From: Auanema rhodensis | Taxonomy: Eukaryota; Nematoda; Chromadorea; Rhabditida; Rhabditidae | DNA: 64,000 nt | NCBI GenBank assembly: GCA_964057225.1 | Contig: OZ059896.1 | Span: 10,044,001-10,108,000, forward strand | Reading direction: 5' to 3' | Shown here: one piece after another, positions 25,801 to 39,155 of the stretch | How the letters are laid out: each line of letters starts with the position of its first letter | Position numbering within the stretch: position 1 is the stretch's first letter | Translations under genes and position numbers: made by a program | Notes under the pieces: model-generated | What the model was told of the DNA's origin: nothing | The model's database searches: none | The model's input: only the letters and a program-made list of their open reading frames with translations

Positions 25801-28800
25801 CCAACGAAACCATTGCGTCAAAGTTTTGCATTTGATTTTGATGGTGCGAGAACAGAGTAAGCTTTCCTTTATATGTTTCTTTTTTATTTCAATTTTTTCA
25901 GAACTCGACAGATGCGAGTTTATCCCAATCCAACCGTTGATCAAATTACCGAAACTCGGTTTTACCGTCCGGGAGAAAACTCATTAACTATTAACGGCAA
26001 AGACTTTAATCTTGGAGCAACCGAGCGTGATATAAAAATCACAATCGGAGGTGTTGATTGCCCTTTAACAGCCTTAGCTAACAAAGTAGTGACTTGTCGT
26101 CCACCTATTTCCAAACCTCAAACTAATGGCGGTTCATCTCCTCAAATTGATGTCAAAATTGGCAGTTTAAAGTACGATTTTTCTTTTTTATTATTTCCAT
26201 AAAAATTGTTATTACAGTTTTACGGTTGGTGAACTCTCGTATGACTCACCTGGAATGCCATATGGAGCTATTGTACCGATAATGTTTCTAGTAGTTGGGC
26301 TTGTAGCTTTATTAATAATCTTGACCATATGCTATCGAAAGAATAGTAGTTCGCACAAGCGGCAAATGAAATTCTTAAAGAATCAAATGGATACTATTGA
26401 AATGAAAGTAGCTACAGAATGTAAAGAAGCTTTTGCGGAATTGCAAACTTCTCTCAATCAGTACACTGCTGATCTCCCTCTGGGAACTCCAGTAGTACCA
26501 TTTTTAGAGTATAAAGATTATTGTGCTAGAGTAAGATTATCTAATTTTAATTGATTCAAATATTATTTGTTTAGGTGTTATTCCCCAATAACCCACATAG
26601 CCATCCAGTCCTTCGCGAACTGGAAGTTGAAAGCAGTAGAGCTGGTGCTATCGAGGCTGGTCTTCGCGAATTCCACAAGTTACTGATGAATAAAACCTTC
26701 TTCTTAACAATGGTTCGAACGATGGAGAGTAACAAATATTTCCTCGGAAAGGATCGCGTATATGTTGGTTCACTTCTCATGGTTGTTCTGCAAGAAAAGA
26801 TGGGATATTGTACCGAAATGCTCAAACAACTTCTTCGGGAGTTAATTGAAAAAACTGTTGAGAAGAAGTTCCAACCAAAAATTCTGTTCCGCAGAAGTGA
26901 AAGTATTGCTGAGCGTATGCTGGCTGCCTGGTTTACTTTTCTCATGCATGACTATCTAAGAGTAAGTTACAATATTTCTTCAATGAATACTAATTATAAT
27001 GTATAGAATTATGCTGGAAAGCGACTGTACGACTTGTATTGGGGAATCAAACAGCAAATGGAGAAAGGACCTCAAGATGCTATTACTCTAGAAGCTCGCT
27101 ATTCTCTTTCCGAAGAGAAACTTCTTCGTGCAACATTTGAATATAGAGAATTAACCATATTCATAGCTAATGATGCTCTTACCTATTCTCATCCTGATTT
27201 ACCTGTGCGTGTTCTCGATTGTGATACAATCACTCAGGTAACATTTGTTTTGGTTCACAAAAGCAACTATATATTTACGTTATAGGTGAAAGAGAAATGC
27301 TTGGATGCCAAATACAGAACTGTTAGATATTCTGAAAGACCTTCAGCTGGTGATCTTGATTTAGAATGGAGAACTGGTGTTAATGGTCGTCAAGTATTAC
27401 AGGTTTTTTTGTATATCTCATTCTTATTACTAATTGTATATATTAGGATGTTGATAGCACTTCAAAGATAGAGCCTGGAGGCTGGAAGAAGTTTAATACC
27501 CTATCCCACTACAATGTTCCTAACAACGCTGTATTAATACTGACAGCTCGGCAAAATTCACTTTATAATCTGGTGAATTTCTCAGTCAATACTATGGTAA
27601 TTTCATGAACGACATTTTGCATGTTTTTTTCATGCTTGTATTTACTTAATTGCATGATGTCGTGTATGAAGTTATGTTTTTTTTTTGTTTCAAGATTGAA
27701 CAAGTATATTAATTTTAATTTTTTAATTTTAGTCTTTGCTCTCGGATCGAAGCGAAAAATCATCTTTGAGTTTGAAAAACAGTCCAACAATGAGTAGACC
27801 TTGGGGTGGAACCACAAGCAGTAGCAATTCTAAGGATGCTGAGATGGGATATAAGAGTTATCATTTGGTCAAACCAACAGAGCATGGCCCATCAGAGAGT
27901 CAAGAGAAAATGGTTACAGAAATTTATTTAACAAGGTATTTCTTTTATTAATAGCAACTTTTAAATCAAATGCTATGTTGTAGATTACTCATGATGAAAG
28001 GAACTCTTCAAAAGTTCATTAATGATCTTCTGGAAGCTATCTTCTCGACATCTCGCTCTGCTCCGCTTCCGGCTGCCATCAAGTACATGTTTGATTTCAT
28101 GGATGAACAGGCAACGGAACATGGTATTACTGATCCCGAAGTAGTTCATGCTTGGAAAAGTAATGCTTTGCCGTTGCGTTTTTGGGTCAATTTGATAAAG
28201 AACCCACACTTCCTTTTTGATATTCAAAAACCTACGAAGGTAAAATAATATTTTCATTAACAGGCTTTACTGAATAGTTTACAGGTGGAAGGTTGTTTAT
28301 CAGTTGTTGCTCAAACTCTCATGGATGCTTGCTCAACTCAAGATCACCAACTCACTAAAGATTCTCCATCTAGTAAATTATTATTTGCGAAGGATATGTA
28401 TCAATACAGAGATTGGGTTGACAGGTATGTCACATAGTGTGAAGTTATTATTCTCATGAATCAAATTTTAGTTACTACACGGAAATCTCAAGAATGCAAC
28501 CAATTTCTGACCAAGATATGAGTAATTTGCTTCTTGAAGAATCTCGTAGTCATCGCGGTCAATTCCATATTTATTCAGCTTTGAATGAACTTTATAAATA
28601 TTTAGATCAATATAAAGTACGTTCAGTATAATGCTAATATATTTTAAATTTGCTTTCTTGTAGGATTCTATAATGGAAGCACTGGAACAGAATGACCATG
28701 CTCAGGCTAGTAGACTTCCCGGAAGACTTCAGGATATGCTCGCTTTGATGGAACAAGACTGTGGTCGGACAGAGTACGATGGTTCCACATTGGGATTAGG

Positions 28801-28843
28801 ATACAATTCGAACAGTCGTTTAATGCCCAGAGAGCGAATGTAG
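19847..28843 (+). CDS. Plexin (semaphorin receptor), A-type-like
   Basis: Complete gene, 31 coding exons: 19847-20038, 20203-20332, 21699-21808, 21854-22024, 22076-22197, 22242-22386, 22431-22531, 22591-22690, 22734-22896, 22944-23074, 23119-23247, 23502-23686, 23736-23894, 23937-24131, 24179-24475, 24520-24777, 24826-25285, 25330-25463, 25532-25657, 25701-25856, 25902-26171, 26218-26530, 26575-26961, 27007-27237, 27286-27402, 27447-27596, 27733-27935, 27984-28239, 28285-28424, 28472-28616, 28664-28843. They sum to 5856 bases, 1951 residues, close to the usual plexin length. Order: signal segment (about 22-40), Sema domain (to about 500), PSI domains near 506-550, 663-705 and 824-862, IPT domains from about 876 to 1240, membrane helix 1262-1284, then the split RasGAP domain (LFRRSES with the arginine pair; [16 protein letters not shown]) around an RBD (about 1566-1620). 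Plexins bind semaphorins and switch off Rap/Ras GTPases in axon guidance and cell positioning. Confidence 0.96.
20333..21698 (+). other. Plexin intron 2 (1.37 kb), compositionally distinct
   Basis: This intron separates two Sema exons and is about thirty times longer than most other introns of the gene. From about 20560 to 21650 it is visibly less AT-rich and less repetitive than flanking DNA, with balanced purines and pyrimidines. It holds an inverted repeat GAGGGATT/AATCCCTC (20630-20637 and 20646-20653) and a 98-codon minus-strand open frame (20903-21199) with no recognisable domain. An old mobile-element insertion or an intronic regulatory block are the main options. Confidence 0.5.
23248..23501 (+). 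other. Plexin intron 11 (254 bases), unusual composition
   Basis: It lies between GTAAGC at 23248 and the acceptor before 23502. The middle (about 23260-23470) is GC-richer than other introns and contains short self-complementary pieces such as CTTGAAGCTCTCAAG. It has no poly-T character except near the acceptor. It may be a small inserted element. Confidence 0.45.
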
Positions 28844-29841
28844 TGCCATAATTGACAAATATCTCAACTATATAATAGACACAGGGTAAATCCTAGTCGC
28901 TACGGGTATTTTCGCATTTTTATTTATATCATTTAATATGTATAGTGCCTCTGTGATTCGTATGTTTTCTTCGGGTAGTTCACACCAGTGATTCAATCTT
29001 TTCTAAGCTTCTACACGCCTAATAATTGCCATTTTTTATATTATGCTCGTCATGCTTCTTTCTTATTTAAGACTAAACTTATTCCTTCTTTTTCTTTCTC
29101 TCATCTTTGAGTCCAACCTGAAGTTGTTGTATTTTATGTTGTAATTTTGTTAATATATTGTATTTACGTTGCTGATTATATCACCAACAGATTGATAATA
29201 GGCTTTCAGATATATTATAAACATTCCTATACAATATAAGTTTTGTTCTTAGTAAAATTATCACAGCCAAGAAGTAATTAACGGAGAACTGCATACAAAA
29301 CATGTACATACAATCACTCGGTTGTTTTAAGCATTTAAAAAAATCTATAAATACATGAGGAAGGGTCGAATAACAGATCAGAACAATATAAAATCACAAC
29401 AAAAGCGACAAAAATGCTGGCTGACTGAGCTACAAAGCTGCAGATTCACTCATTAGGCTGAATATTCTTTTATTTTTGACCGGTAGTTGTTAAAAAGCTC
29501 CGCAGTTTCGAACAAATAGTATTCATAAGGACTAGATCAAATCTAGATCATGATTAGAGTTTTCGAGTTTGGAAAATGTAGAACAATCAGACTATCAAAT
29601 GCTAATCAATAGAATCTTTTGAAAATCTATAAGACTATATCAATTCTAAAAAAATGAATAACACACAGAAATACATATAAAGAATTTCAAATTTTAAGGA
29701 AATGCCCCTGCTTCTGAGAAAAAAAAAGGCTAGAAATAGTTGAACTTTGCGGAGCCAACACGTATGTAAGTGATTTCGGGATTAGGCTCAATGGAAGTTT
29801 TCCCTGATTTTACTGTTTAAATAATACTCCAGCTATGAAAG
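28844..29841. other. Convergent intergenic region, plexin / phospholipase
   Basis: About 1 kb between two stop codons facing each other. It must hold both 3' untranslated regions. The left half is T-rich on the plus strand and the right half A-rich, mirroring the two transcription directions. A TTTATT (AATAAA on the minus strand) near 29470 could serve the phospholipase transcript. No clear AATAAA was seen for the plexin. Confidence 0.6.
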
Positions 29842-32700
29842 TTATAAAACTGTATTACTACGCTTCTTTCTCTCATCATGTACTGCATGAAGTTTGAATA
29901 ATAATTCACCAAGTTTATCAACTTCGTGAACATTATCAACCTATAATGGATATTTCAATAAGATTTCTCAACCGTATATAAACTTACAAGCCATAACAAA
30001 CTTGTCCAGATCATGTCCATTAGTTTCCCATCGTCAATTTGATCAATTCTTACATTGATTCCCTTAAAAAAATTCATATTATGCCTGTTTCATACACAGA
30101 AGGAACAAATTATTAATTGAATTTTAATCTTTTAAAATATAAATATAATCTCTCTCAATTTATATAATTCAAATTCCCACCTTAGGACTAATTCTCACGA
30201 AAGGAATATTATAAGCTAGGCATCTTTCTTGCGCCATTTCAACAGCTGTTAAATCTTGGCCAACAACCTGAAGAAAAATTAATGATTTTACAATAAAAAA
30301 TATAAGAAAACCTATTAATTAAGATTGGGAGATGATTGACAAGAAAAAAGATGTATAAAGCTTAAATACATACCTGCTCTAAAATTAATGTACTGAGATG
30401 AGTAATGTTCTTGGCTTTTGATTTCCAAGTTGTACCACTCTTGTACTTTCGTTCAGAAGATTCAGGTTCACCCGTACCGATTGATACAACTCCAGCAAGT
30501 GTAATAGGATTTTTATGCTTTGTAAAAGAATCAAATTCCTAAAATATACACAAGGTTTAACAAAAAAACGAAGAGAAAAACTCACTTTAAATAGAATATT
30601 TAGTGGATAATTAGCGACAAATGATCCATCAACATATTTTTTTTCGTTGTAAATGAATGGCTCAAAATATGTTGGAGCTGCACTGAAATTCAAACCCTTC
30701 AGTTAACTTTTTGAACTTTAGACATGATATTCTTGTAATTCACCTGCTAGCACGAGCTGCATCACGGAAAAAAATGTCTTGCTCTTCACTCAAAGCATAG
30801 CCAAAAGGCATAACAAATGAATAATTCCTAAAAAATAAGGACTTATACAATTAAAAGAAATATGAAGATATTTACCTAAAGATATGTAATTTTGCAGGTT
30901 GCTTAGATATATCTAATGCAGGCACAGTCAAACGGCGGCTACAACCATGGAAAGTTTCAGACGGGAAACATTCAGATAGCACAGTTTCAATATTCTTTGT
31001 TTGAATTGTAACCTATAATATGATAGATTATCCTAATTAAACAGGAATTTCCGGAAACATACTTGATCGCCGAGAAGACGAGACATGGTAGAACCCTCAA
31101 GAAATATTTGACGTTTCATTTCCCAATACAAATAAAAACATTCACTAAGTGTTAATCCTTTTGCTGTTGATAAAGCTAACATAGAACCCGTACTAGAAAA
31201 GAAAATAACTATTAAACTTGACATGTTTTGAAAGAAATCTTACCTGGTGCCAATAAACCAGTCGAAGTAATTAACCAAAGATTCATCACCCAAGATTCGT
31301 CTAGAGGAAAATATGAGGCAGACCTAGAAAATAAATATTTAACAATTTCTTATAACAACAGTCTTATTTGTTTGAATTATTTTATGATTGAAATCAAACT
31401 TATAAACTCACCACAGACACAAGTCCTCTCATTCCACCTCCATCCAAGCATAAAGGCAATAAACCCAATCTACTTGATTTCTTTCCTCCACGAGGAATTT
31501 GAATTGGTGTCTGAAATCAAGATATCATATACTTCTTCTCTTAACACTAGTTCCAGATATCATTTTAACTAATTTCCAAATGTAAATTAAAGAAAGCTGA
31601 GCAATATGGTACGGAAAGACAGATGTTCTGATGATTTTTTTCTTTTTTTTCCCTTCTCACTATTTAACACATGTTGCATTATTGTTTTTCTGTCTGAACA
31701 TAAAGACAGAAGAAAACTTTGATTATTTCTGAAAAAGAAAACAAAACAAAAGACATCCTTAAGACAATTTATAGTTTTCTATTTTACTTTTTCCTCTCTA
31801 ACTTCCACTTCTTTAACTATACATAATCAATGAAAATTTACCTGTTCAAACATATTTTCATAAATCACAATGGCATGGTGTAGAAAATCTTCAAATTTTA
31901 TTTTGCAATCTTTGCAAATACTACATGTTTCTGTTCGATCTTTCAGTGTTTGAACCCCATAGTCATTTTCATACAGGCTTGTTGGGTCAGCTCCTAAAAA
32001 CGTAGGTTTTCAATAAATAATTTATGAAAAAAAAAGTAAAAAGGTTTTGAAACTGAAGAGCTCTCATATAAAAAAAAGGCCAAACCTAGTGTCAACAATA
32101 ATCGAGCTTCAGTAATTGTAGATTGAGGAGAAGCCCAAACATCTCGTAACTTTGTTGACATCTGAAATATATATTCTGCTTGTTTTATTCATATGTTGAA
32201 GCTTTCAATAAAATTTTATTCAGAATTAAGAATGTATCTCAATATTTTCTTATCTTCAATTAAAATATTCTATTCTTCTATTTTTCTAATCCATTGTAAG
32301 TTTTATCAATATTCACTTAATACTGTCATTGTAAGAAAAAAAAGACAGAAAAACGATAACATGAATATCAAACTGCATATCTATGATCATTCATAGTTTG
32401 ATTTTTGGTATAATACATCAAAAATTAGAGTAAAAAATAAGGAAAATGAATGAATATACATCTGTTGAATTACATTAAAAACTTAATTAACTTAAAGCTG
32501 TTCAACTTGTAATATATCTATGAAATTACGTTATTGAGTCTGAGAAATACAAGAAAATGATATCTTCCAATTTTTCTTCAAAGATTTTTTTAAAAAATAA
32601 CCTGCTGACAGGTGGCCGTTTTAAGAAAACTCATGAGATTATCGACCCTCTCTTGCTGTTTGTTGGCACTCAGCTTGTGAGCACAACGGGTCGGCGCCAT
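29842..32700 (-). CDS. Patatin-type calcium-independent phospholipase A2 (PLA2G6-like)
   Basis: Thirteen exons on the minus strand: 32602-32700, 32086-32161, 31842-31993, 31412-31510, 31244-31323, 31063-31192, 30876-31012, 30744-30827, 30586-30682, 30374-30538, 30181-30267, 29988-30062, 29842-29940. They total 1380 bases, 459 residues. The patatin fold is clear: oxyanion-hole loop DGGGMRG (131-137), nucleophile elbow GTSTG with Ser169, and the dyad aspartate in VDGSF (about Asp304), then SAAPTYF and VSIGTG blocks. These match group VIA (iPLA2-beta) enzymes, which release fatty acids from the sn-2 position of membrane phospholipids without calcium. The seven to eight ankyrin repeats of vertebrate PLA2G6 are absent. 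Only a short ankyrin-like piece (EARLLLTLGADP) precedes the catalytic domain. A Cys pair CSICKDC lies near residue 85. An AG acceptor just upstream of the ATG (32709-32710) leaves room for a 5' exon. Confidence 0.93.
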
Positions 32701-32708
32701 ACCAAAGC

Positions 32709-35700
32709 CTAAAATCATTATATAAACAAGTAAATTTAATGAGAAAAAAAAGAAACATTGATATAACCGAAAAGCTGGAACACAACTTTCATAAAGACTT
32801 CACATTGGAGGAGAAAAAATAGGGAAATCGTAATTTTATCAAGAAAAAGTTATAGAACGTTATCATGTAATATAGTGATATGCTGAAGAAAAAAGCTATT
32901 CATATCAAAGAAAATAGTCATCAAGTTGAAAATAAATACGAGTATCAAGAAAAGTTATATTATTCATATTTTAAAAATAATTTCTGATGAAGTTTTCTAA
33001 TAAAATTATTAAGTGAAAAATAGATGAAAAAAAGATATGAATAAACTGAAGAATAGCATGAATAACAACAAATAAATATATTTAAAATTAAAAATATCAA
33101 TAAAATAATAATTAATTGTGATGAAGTTATAATATGCTCATAAGCACAGTTATACAGCAGAATTATTTTCATTTGGCTATTGACAATATGAAAATCCGAC
33201 AAAAAAACCGTTAGTCGATATCGAAATCAAATAAAAAACTTTTACTATATTAATTCAGCTTGAAGAAAGATAAAGCTTGAGCACTTGAAGGACAAAGCAA
33301 TGGGCCGGGAGAAAAATCAGAGAAAGAATTGAAAGGAAGAGGTTAGGGGAGGAGATTGCTTTGGAGCTGGGCAGACAGAGAGACGGATCGACGAAAGGAG
33401 ATACAAAGAGTGAGAGAAATTGATGAAACTGAAAGAGATGGAGAGAATGAGACGGAAAAATTGAAAAAAAAGTAGTAATCTACTAGAGAAGAAGCTGTAG
33501 AAATAGAGATGAAGAACAGCAATGTTCCCTTTTCATTTTTTTGACTTCCTTTAGCTTTCCTACTTTTTATCCCCTACTCTCTCTTTCTTTCTCTCTCTCT
33601 CTCTTACTCTCTCTCCATCTCTGATTCCATTCAATTTGCAGACCAAGTCTGCGACAGCTGATTTGACCAGGAAACAAACTGCTACTGTTCGTCGTTCCAT
33701 CTTTTTATTAAATTTCAAGAAAATGAAGAGAAGAATGAAATTACATGAGTTCAAATGAGCAAAAAAAAGGTTTGGGCTGAAAGGCTATTCAATAAAGTTT
33801 GGCGACAAATTACCGTCAATTGGCGATTCAATACGCCAGAGCATGACTTGAGTAAATTTATGTTTCTTTTTTTTCAAAGTTTTTTGTTTTTTTTTATTGG
33901 AAAATTGAAAGGCAATTCTAGTTTTTGAAAGCTTTTTCAGCACGTGGCATCAAATTAGTTCTCGTTATATTTCCCGAAAGAGTGAACGTTAGAGGATTGA
34001 GAGTAAGAAGAAGCGATAGAAGACAGAAGAAGAAATAGTGATAAGATAAGATTCACAATCAGTAAGAAAACAGTTTTGTCTATTATCGCAAATACATATA
34101 TGTATGTGTGAGTGTGTGTGTGTGCGTGTAGATAGACAGATATACATATGTGTATATAGATAGCTAGATAGATAGATATACATGCTCATCTGGAATATAG
34201 TAATATAGCATATGAATTGTAAAAAAATATATAAGCAAAATTGAAGACAAAAGAGAATATCTGATAATAATTTCAGTTTTTTTTTAAATTTATGTTTAAT
34301 AGATCTATGAAATGTTGTTTTTCGTTCTTCATTTAGTTTGTCGTCTTCAATTCTATCTGAATTTAGAATGTTCTTATGTCAAACTATTTGTGTATGTGTG
34401 TCAACCTATTACTAAACGTATATATCTGTTTTCATTGATTTTTTAATTATTTAACTAAGTAATGAGATTTAACTGTTAATAAACAATAATATTATGAATC
34501 AATATTCATAAAAGTGTTAAAAGTTAAGATGAGAAGTAAAAAAAGAGGCAGAGGGATACATACAAATGAAAAATGTTCCCAAAATCTAAGTAAAAAATGA
34601 AATAAAAATAGATAGATAGATAGATGGATGAATGAATGAGTAGAGGAAGAATGAGAGCGAATAAGAGAAGGATCAAAAGGTGAACGAGACTATGTATAAA
34701 GGCAATCATCATCATGATCGCAATGGTATTGAAACCTATGCCAATCATTCCTGTTTGAACTTTTTTCAATGTGATCTTAACAAATAAAAATCACTAGAAA
34801 TATGCTTTTACTCATAAATCCTATGAAAGATAAAAAAAAACGTTTGTGAGTCAGAGAATGAAGATAAACTTGTGCTTCAATCATCTTCAAGCCACTCCTT
34901 ACTCAGCATATCTATCATATGTATTTAGACAGAAATGTAAATAAACTTGTCACTAAACGACCTCAGTTTTCCAACATTCAACGATAGAGATGGTATATGT
35001 TTGCTTCATATTCGTTTTAGAATGGAAAAAAAACGTGTGGGTTTCGAAAAAAAAAGATAAAAAGATACATGAAATATGGTTTCAGTAGTATAAGTTTGGG
35101 GGTCAATAACGCAATTTTAGAATGAAATCTACAAGAATTCTTTTCTTTTCAAACAAAAAACGAAGAAGGTATTGAAATATATTCAAAGCAGTTGTTCTTT
35201 AGTCTATTCACACCTTTAAAAAAATATTTTTTTCTCGGGGTAAACGTCATAAGTGGATAGATAAAGATGCTCAACAGATTTCAATAAGTGATGGATGGAA
35301 AGACTAGACGGTCAATTGCTCACACACTATGCAGTGAAGCGATTTAGAAAACGAACATCATCAAATCAAAATATATGAAAATGAGACCGCCAAAGAATAT
35401 TTTATATAATCAACAAGAAATAAAAATTATATTTTATCTTCTTTATATAATAAACCTTTAACTAGCTGTTTGAAATTATATGTAAAAGTATGATAAGGTA
35501 GTAAACACACGAATCTCTAAGAACACGATAGAGGACATAGATTATATATGCTATGCTATGCTATGATTTTTTTTTTCCAAAATGATCAACGAAACTAAAA
35601 CAAAACACTCCTAAACTGTTCTTTATGCACAAAATATTCTTCCAAGCGATAAACTTTTGGAACAAAACTTTTTTTTCAACAACAACAACAACAAAAAAAA

Positions 35701-37312
35701 AGAAGAAAACCATAGGAAAATAAACATTATTATTATTATTTAGAATAATAATCATTAAAATTGATACAATGATATGGGTTTAATCTTCTTTTTTTTTCGA
35801 AAAACTATGGAAAAATAAATAAAACAAATAAAACAAATATATTTATATTATATTATATTAAAAATATAATGATAAATGATAAATGATATTCTAAATTAAA
35901 CGTATTTTTCTAAAAAAAAAAATGGGCATATATACACACATAATTGATTGGATGCATTTCAGAGGCCCTTAGGGAGAGTAAAAAGGGGTTAAAAGGGAAA
36001 GAGATATGAGATAGAAAATGAGAGAAAGGAGGAAAAGACAGAGCAAAATTGAATTGATGCATATAAACTATATCTATATAGTTTTCCAGTTCTTTATATA
36101 TATTATTTAAATTAAAAAGAGATTGTTCTCTGAAGAAATACCTGATTGCATCCCATACCTGTCAAAAGCACTTTGATCTCGGGTCTATCAGGAAGAAATC
36201 AATACTATAGTCTTATTAATATAATATATGTTCAATAAAGTTTTGAATTTCTTAACAATATAACAATTAAAAGAACTATAATAAATAAAATATTAAAAAA
36301 AAAAAATAAATTAATTAAACTTTTCTTTGTTATTTTAAATTAAAAAAATAAAGTTCAACTTATAGTTTTGTAGGAATAAAATAATTTCTTATAGAATAAT
36401 ATCATAGATTTGAGAAGTAAGAAACATTCCTTATTGGAGAAAAGTATATGAAATAACTTTTTTCTTTTTGGAATTTTGAACTTTTTCTACAATCTTTACA
36501 CAATTATATATAATATATCATTCTATATGTACATATAAGTTCAAAATATGTATTAAAATCGATTTAATCATTTCTTACACTAATATTATCATTTAATATT
36601 AATATATAAAAAAATTATTTTGTTATAAGAAAATGATAGAAATCATAATTGCGTTAATGAATTGAAATTAAGAACATTATTAGTTCTTATTAGTCTTATT
36701 ATTATCTTTGAATTGAAGTTAACAAGTATATACATATATGTATATGATTAAAACTTTCTATTTTTCTTTTTATCAAAAGATTTGTTCAAATATATTTTAT
36801 GACGAATAATAATATTTTGAAAAGAAAAAAAAATTATATATATATTATATAATAGCTTACATCAATAGAGTCAGATATACATTCATAGTATGACGACAAT
36901 TATGATATAAGGCTTCCATTTTAGAATATACTTATAGCTTTATATATATATAATATATATAAAATATATATATATGCCAAGCTTAAGTTGATAAAAAAAA
37001 TTTAATTTAATAGTAAATATAATAGAAAAGAATGTCTTGCCATATTTACGTATAAAATGAAAAATATATGTATATTCGATAAACTTATTGGTTTCCAAAA
37101 AAACATAATATTTCGTCATCAATACTAATATGAAAACAAATTAACGAAATTGAGCTTCGATTTTTTAACTTATTCAAAATCTTTCTTTTATTTTTATTTA
37201 CTTATGTTAAGCTTCTAAAACAACAAATATTGATTCTACTCATATTTCGCTATTGGAAGATTCATTACTATACCTGTCTCTTTTGGAGTGTGACAATCGG
37301 ATGAATAGCTAA

Positions 37313-37379
<67 letters not shown>

Positions 37380-39084
37380 TATGCATACATAATACATATA
37401 GTCAACTAAATTCAATATCTTAAAGTTTTGACCACCTTAAAGAATTTGTAACGTATGTGTGTGTGTGTGTGTGTGTATATGTTTTCGTCTAACATGGTTT
37501 TTTTCTACATCTTCTAACTTATATATTCAAAACAGGATGTTAAATCACTATACGAATAAGTTGAACAATGTCAATTACTTTTAATTTAAAATAAAAATTT
37601 TATACATGTGACATGAAGATTTTCTTTCTTTTTTTTTTCCATAAAATTATTCATACATATTCAATGTTTTTGAAATAATTTCATTTTTTTTTTGAATCAA
37701 AAGTTGTTATAGTTCGCAGCACTTATTGGCCATTTAGTACCTAAGCTTTCAGAAACAGACGAAAGTCCCAACGGGGATTAGAAGATGAATACGAGAAGAC
37801 AAGCCATTGACTGGCAACCACTGTCCTCACTCATTACGACTCCAAAAATGGTTGTAGAAGAAGGAAAAATAAGAAAAAGCTATACATATAGTAAAAAGAA
37901 AGATGTGACTATGCTATGAATGCGAATATCAATGACAACCTCAATCGGCAAAAAAAAAAGAAAGAAAAAGATTTATAATCAGCTTGATTTATCGGCAATT
38001 ATATATGTCTGAAATATGTTGAAATATAGCAAAGTATGCAAAAACGTATAGATAATCAAATTGATTATAATCCATGAAATATAAGAATTTTGCTGGTAAT
38101 AGGACGTTGAGTGCTCAGCAAAGTGACATCTTATGTTCAGTTTAGGGCTTTCAAAATTTATCTTCCATGACCATGCATACGATTATAAGCTACTGCTGTC
38201 TCAGTCTACATATACGTTTTCCAAATAAGAGCGATTACATTTTGTGTAATTATTGAATAAATATTGTTTCATATTCAAAAAGAAAAATATGAAGTACTAT
38301 AGTAAATCGATATATTCAGTTGATATATTCCAAAAAATAATAAAAAAAGCATTATATTCTATTATAATATAAAGTAAAATAAATATTATCAATGTAACTA
38401 ACTAAGAAATTTTGTAAAAGTAGAAAAGTAAAAGGAAAGATGAGATAGGAATGAGCTGTCTTCATGAGATTTTCTGCCGCCTAAAAAAGCAGAGGAGAAT
38501 ACGAGAGACAGAGGTAGAGATGAATGAGTGAGAGGGAAGATCGACAGGAGAAAAAGAAAGAAAAAAGAGAGAAAGAGAGTCACAGATGTAGAAAAAAGAA
38601 GATGATAGAAAGAGGGACGAATAGAGAAAGTGAGAGAAGTATAGAAAAAAAGACAGAGAGATGAACTGAATGCGAGAATGAGAAAAAGAAGAAGAAGAAG
38701 AAGAACGAATGGAAGCTGAAGAGAAAGAGAGAAGGGGGGGGGGGGGAGAGAATGGCATAGAATCGATTGCCCATGTTGGGGCCATGTCTCTCTAATGCTC
38801 AAGCTGCTTGCTATATTCTGATTGGAATCCGTTAAATTTGCCAAATATTGCGAACCAATTTTCACGAAAAAAATCTGAGCAGTGTTGTCCTCTCCAAGCT
38901 CATGCTTTGACAACTCGAATAAATCTGTTTTATAGTTTTATAGATTTTATTTATTTGAGTCATGCCTTTTCCATTTAAAGAATTATTTATTAGTCGCATC
39001 TAAAGTCAAACAAAAAATATTATCTAATCAAGGTTATATGTAAAGAGTTCTACTGTTAAACGACTTTCTTAGACAAGGTAACAA
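32709..39084. other. Purine-rich region upstream of the phospholipase gene
   Basis: About 6.4 kb without a supported protein gene. The plus strand is A/G-rich, especially 33300-33480 and 38400-38750, which is pyrimidine-rich in the sense of the minus-strand phospholipase. It includes GATA-type repeats (34130-34175), four TATGC units (about 35546-35565), a (TA)n run (37317-37376), a GT run (about 37457-37475) and a 13-base G run near 38734-38746. A less repetitive island at 38750-38915 begins a minus-strand open frame (see findings). Confidence 0.5.
37317..37376. repeat. (TA)n microsatellite
   Basis: About 60 bases of uninterrupted TA dinucleotides, followed 80 bases later by a GT run. It is self-complementary and probably length-variable. 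Confidence 0.95.
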
Positions 39085-39155
39085 GCATCGGTGGTTCAGT
39101 GGTAGAATGCTCGCCTGCCACGCGGGCGACCCGGGTTCGATTCCCGGCCGATGCA
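39085..39155 (+). tRNA. tRNA-Gly (anticodon GCC)
   Basis: A 71-base tRNA with all parts visible. The acceptor stem GCATCGG (39085-39091) pairs with CCGATGC (39148-39154), followed by discriminator A155. Anticodon GCC sits at 39117-39119 in the loop CTGCCAC between stems CTCGC and GCGGG. The TGGTTCAGTGG box A and GGTTCGATTCC box B promoter elements are internal. A T5 run at 39162-39166 is a good RNA polymerase III terminator. There is no intron. It decodes GGC and GGU glycine codons. Confidence 0.98.

Noticed and set aside
33560-33754. Possible 5' exon of the phospholipase (MERRTVAVCFLV...) ending in GTAAGAG
   Set aside because: The donor is phase 0 and does not fit the phase needed at the acceptor before 32708. 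The tail is GA repeat.
38398-38785. Serine/phenylalanine-rich minus frames
   Set aside because: Repeat-driven translations of an A/G-rich tract. Only the non-repetitive head at 38750-38913 is kept, as a low-interest finding.
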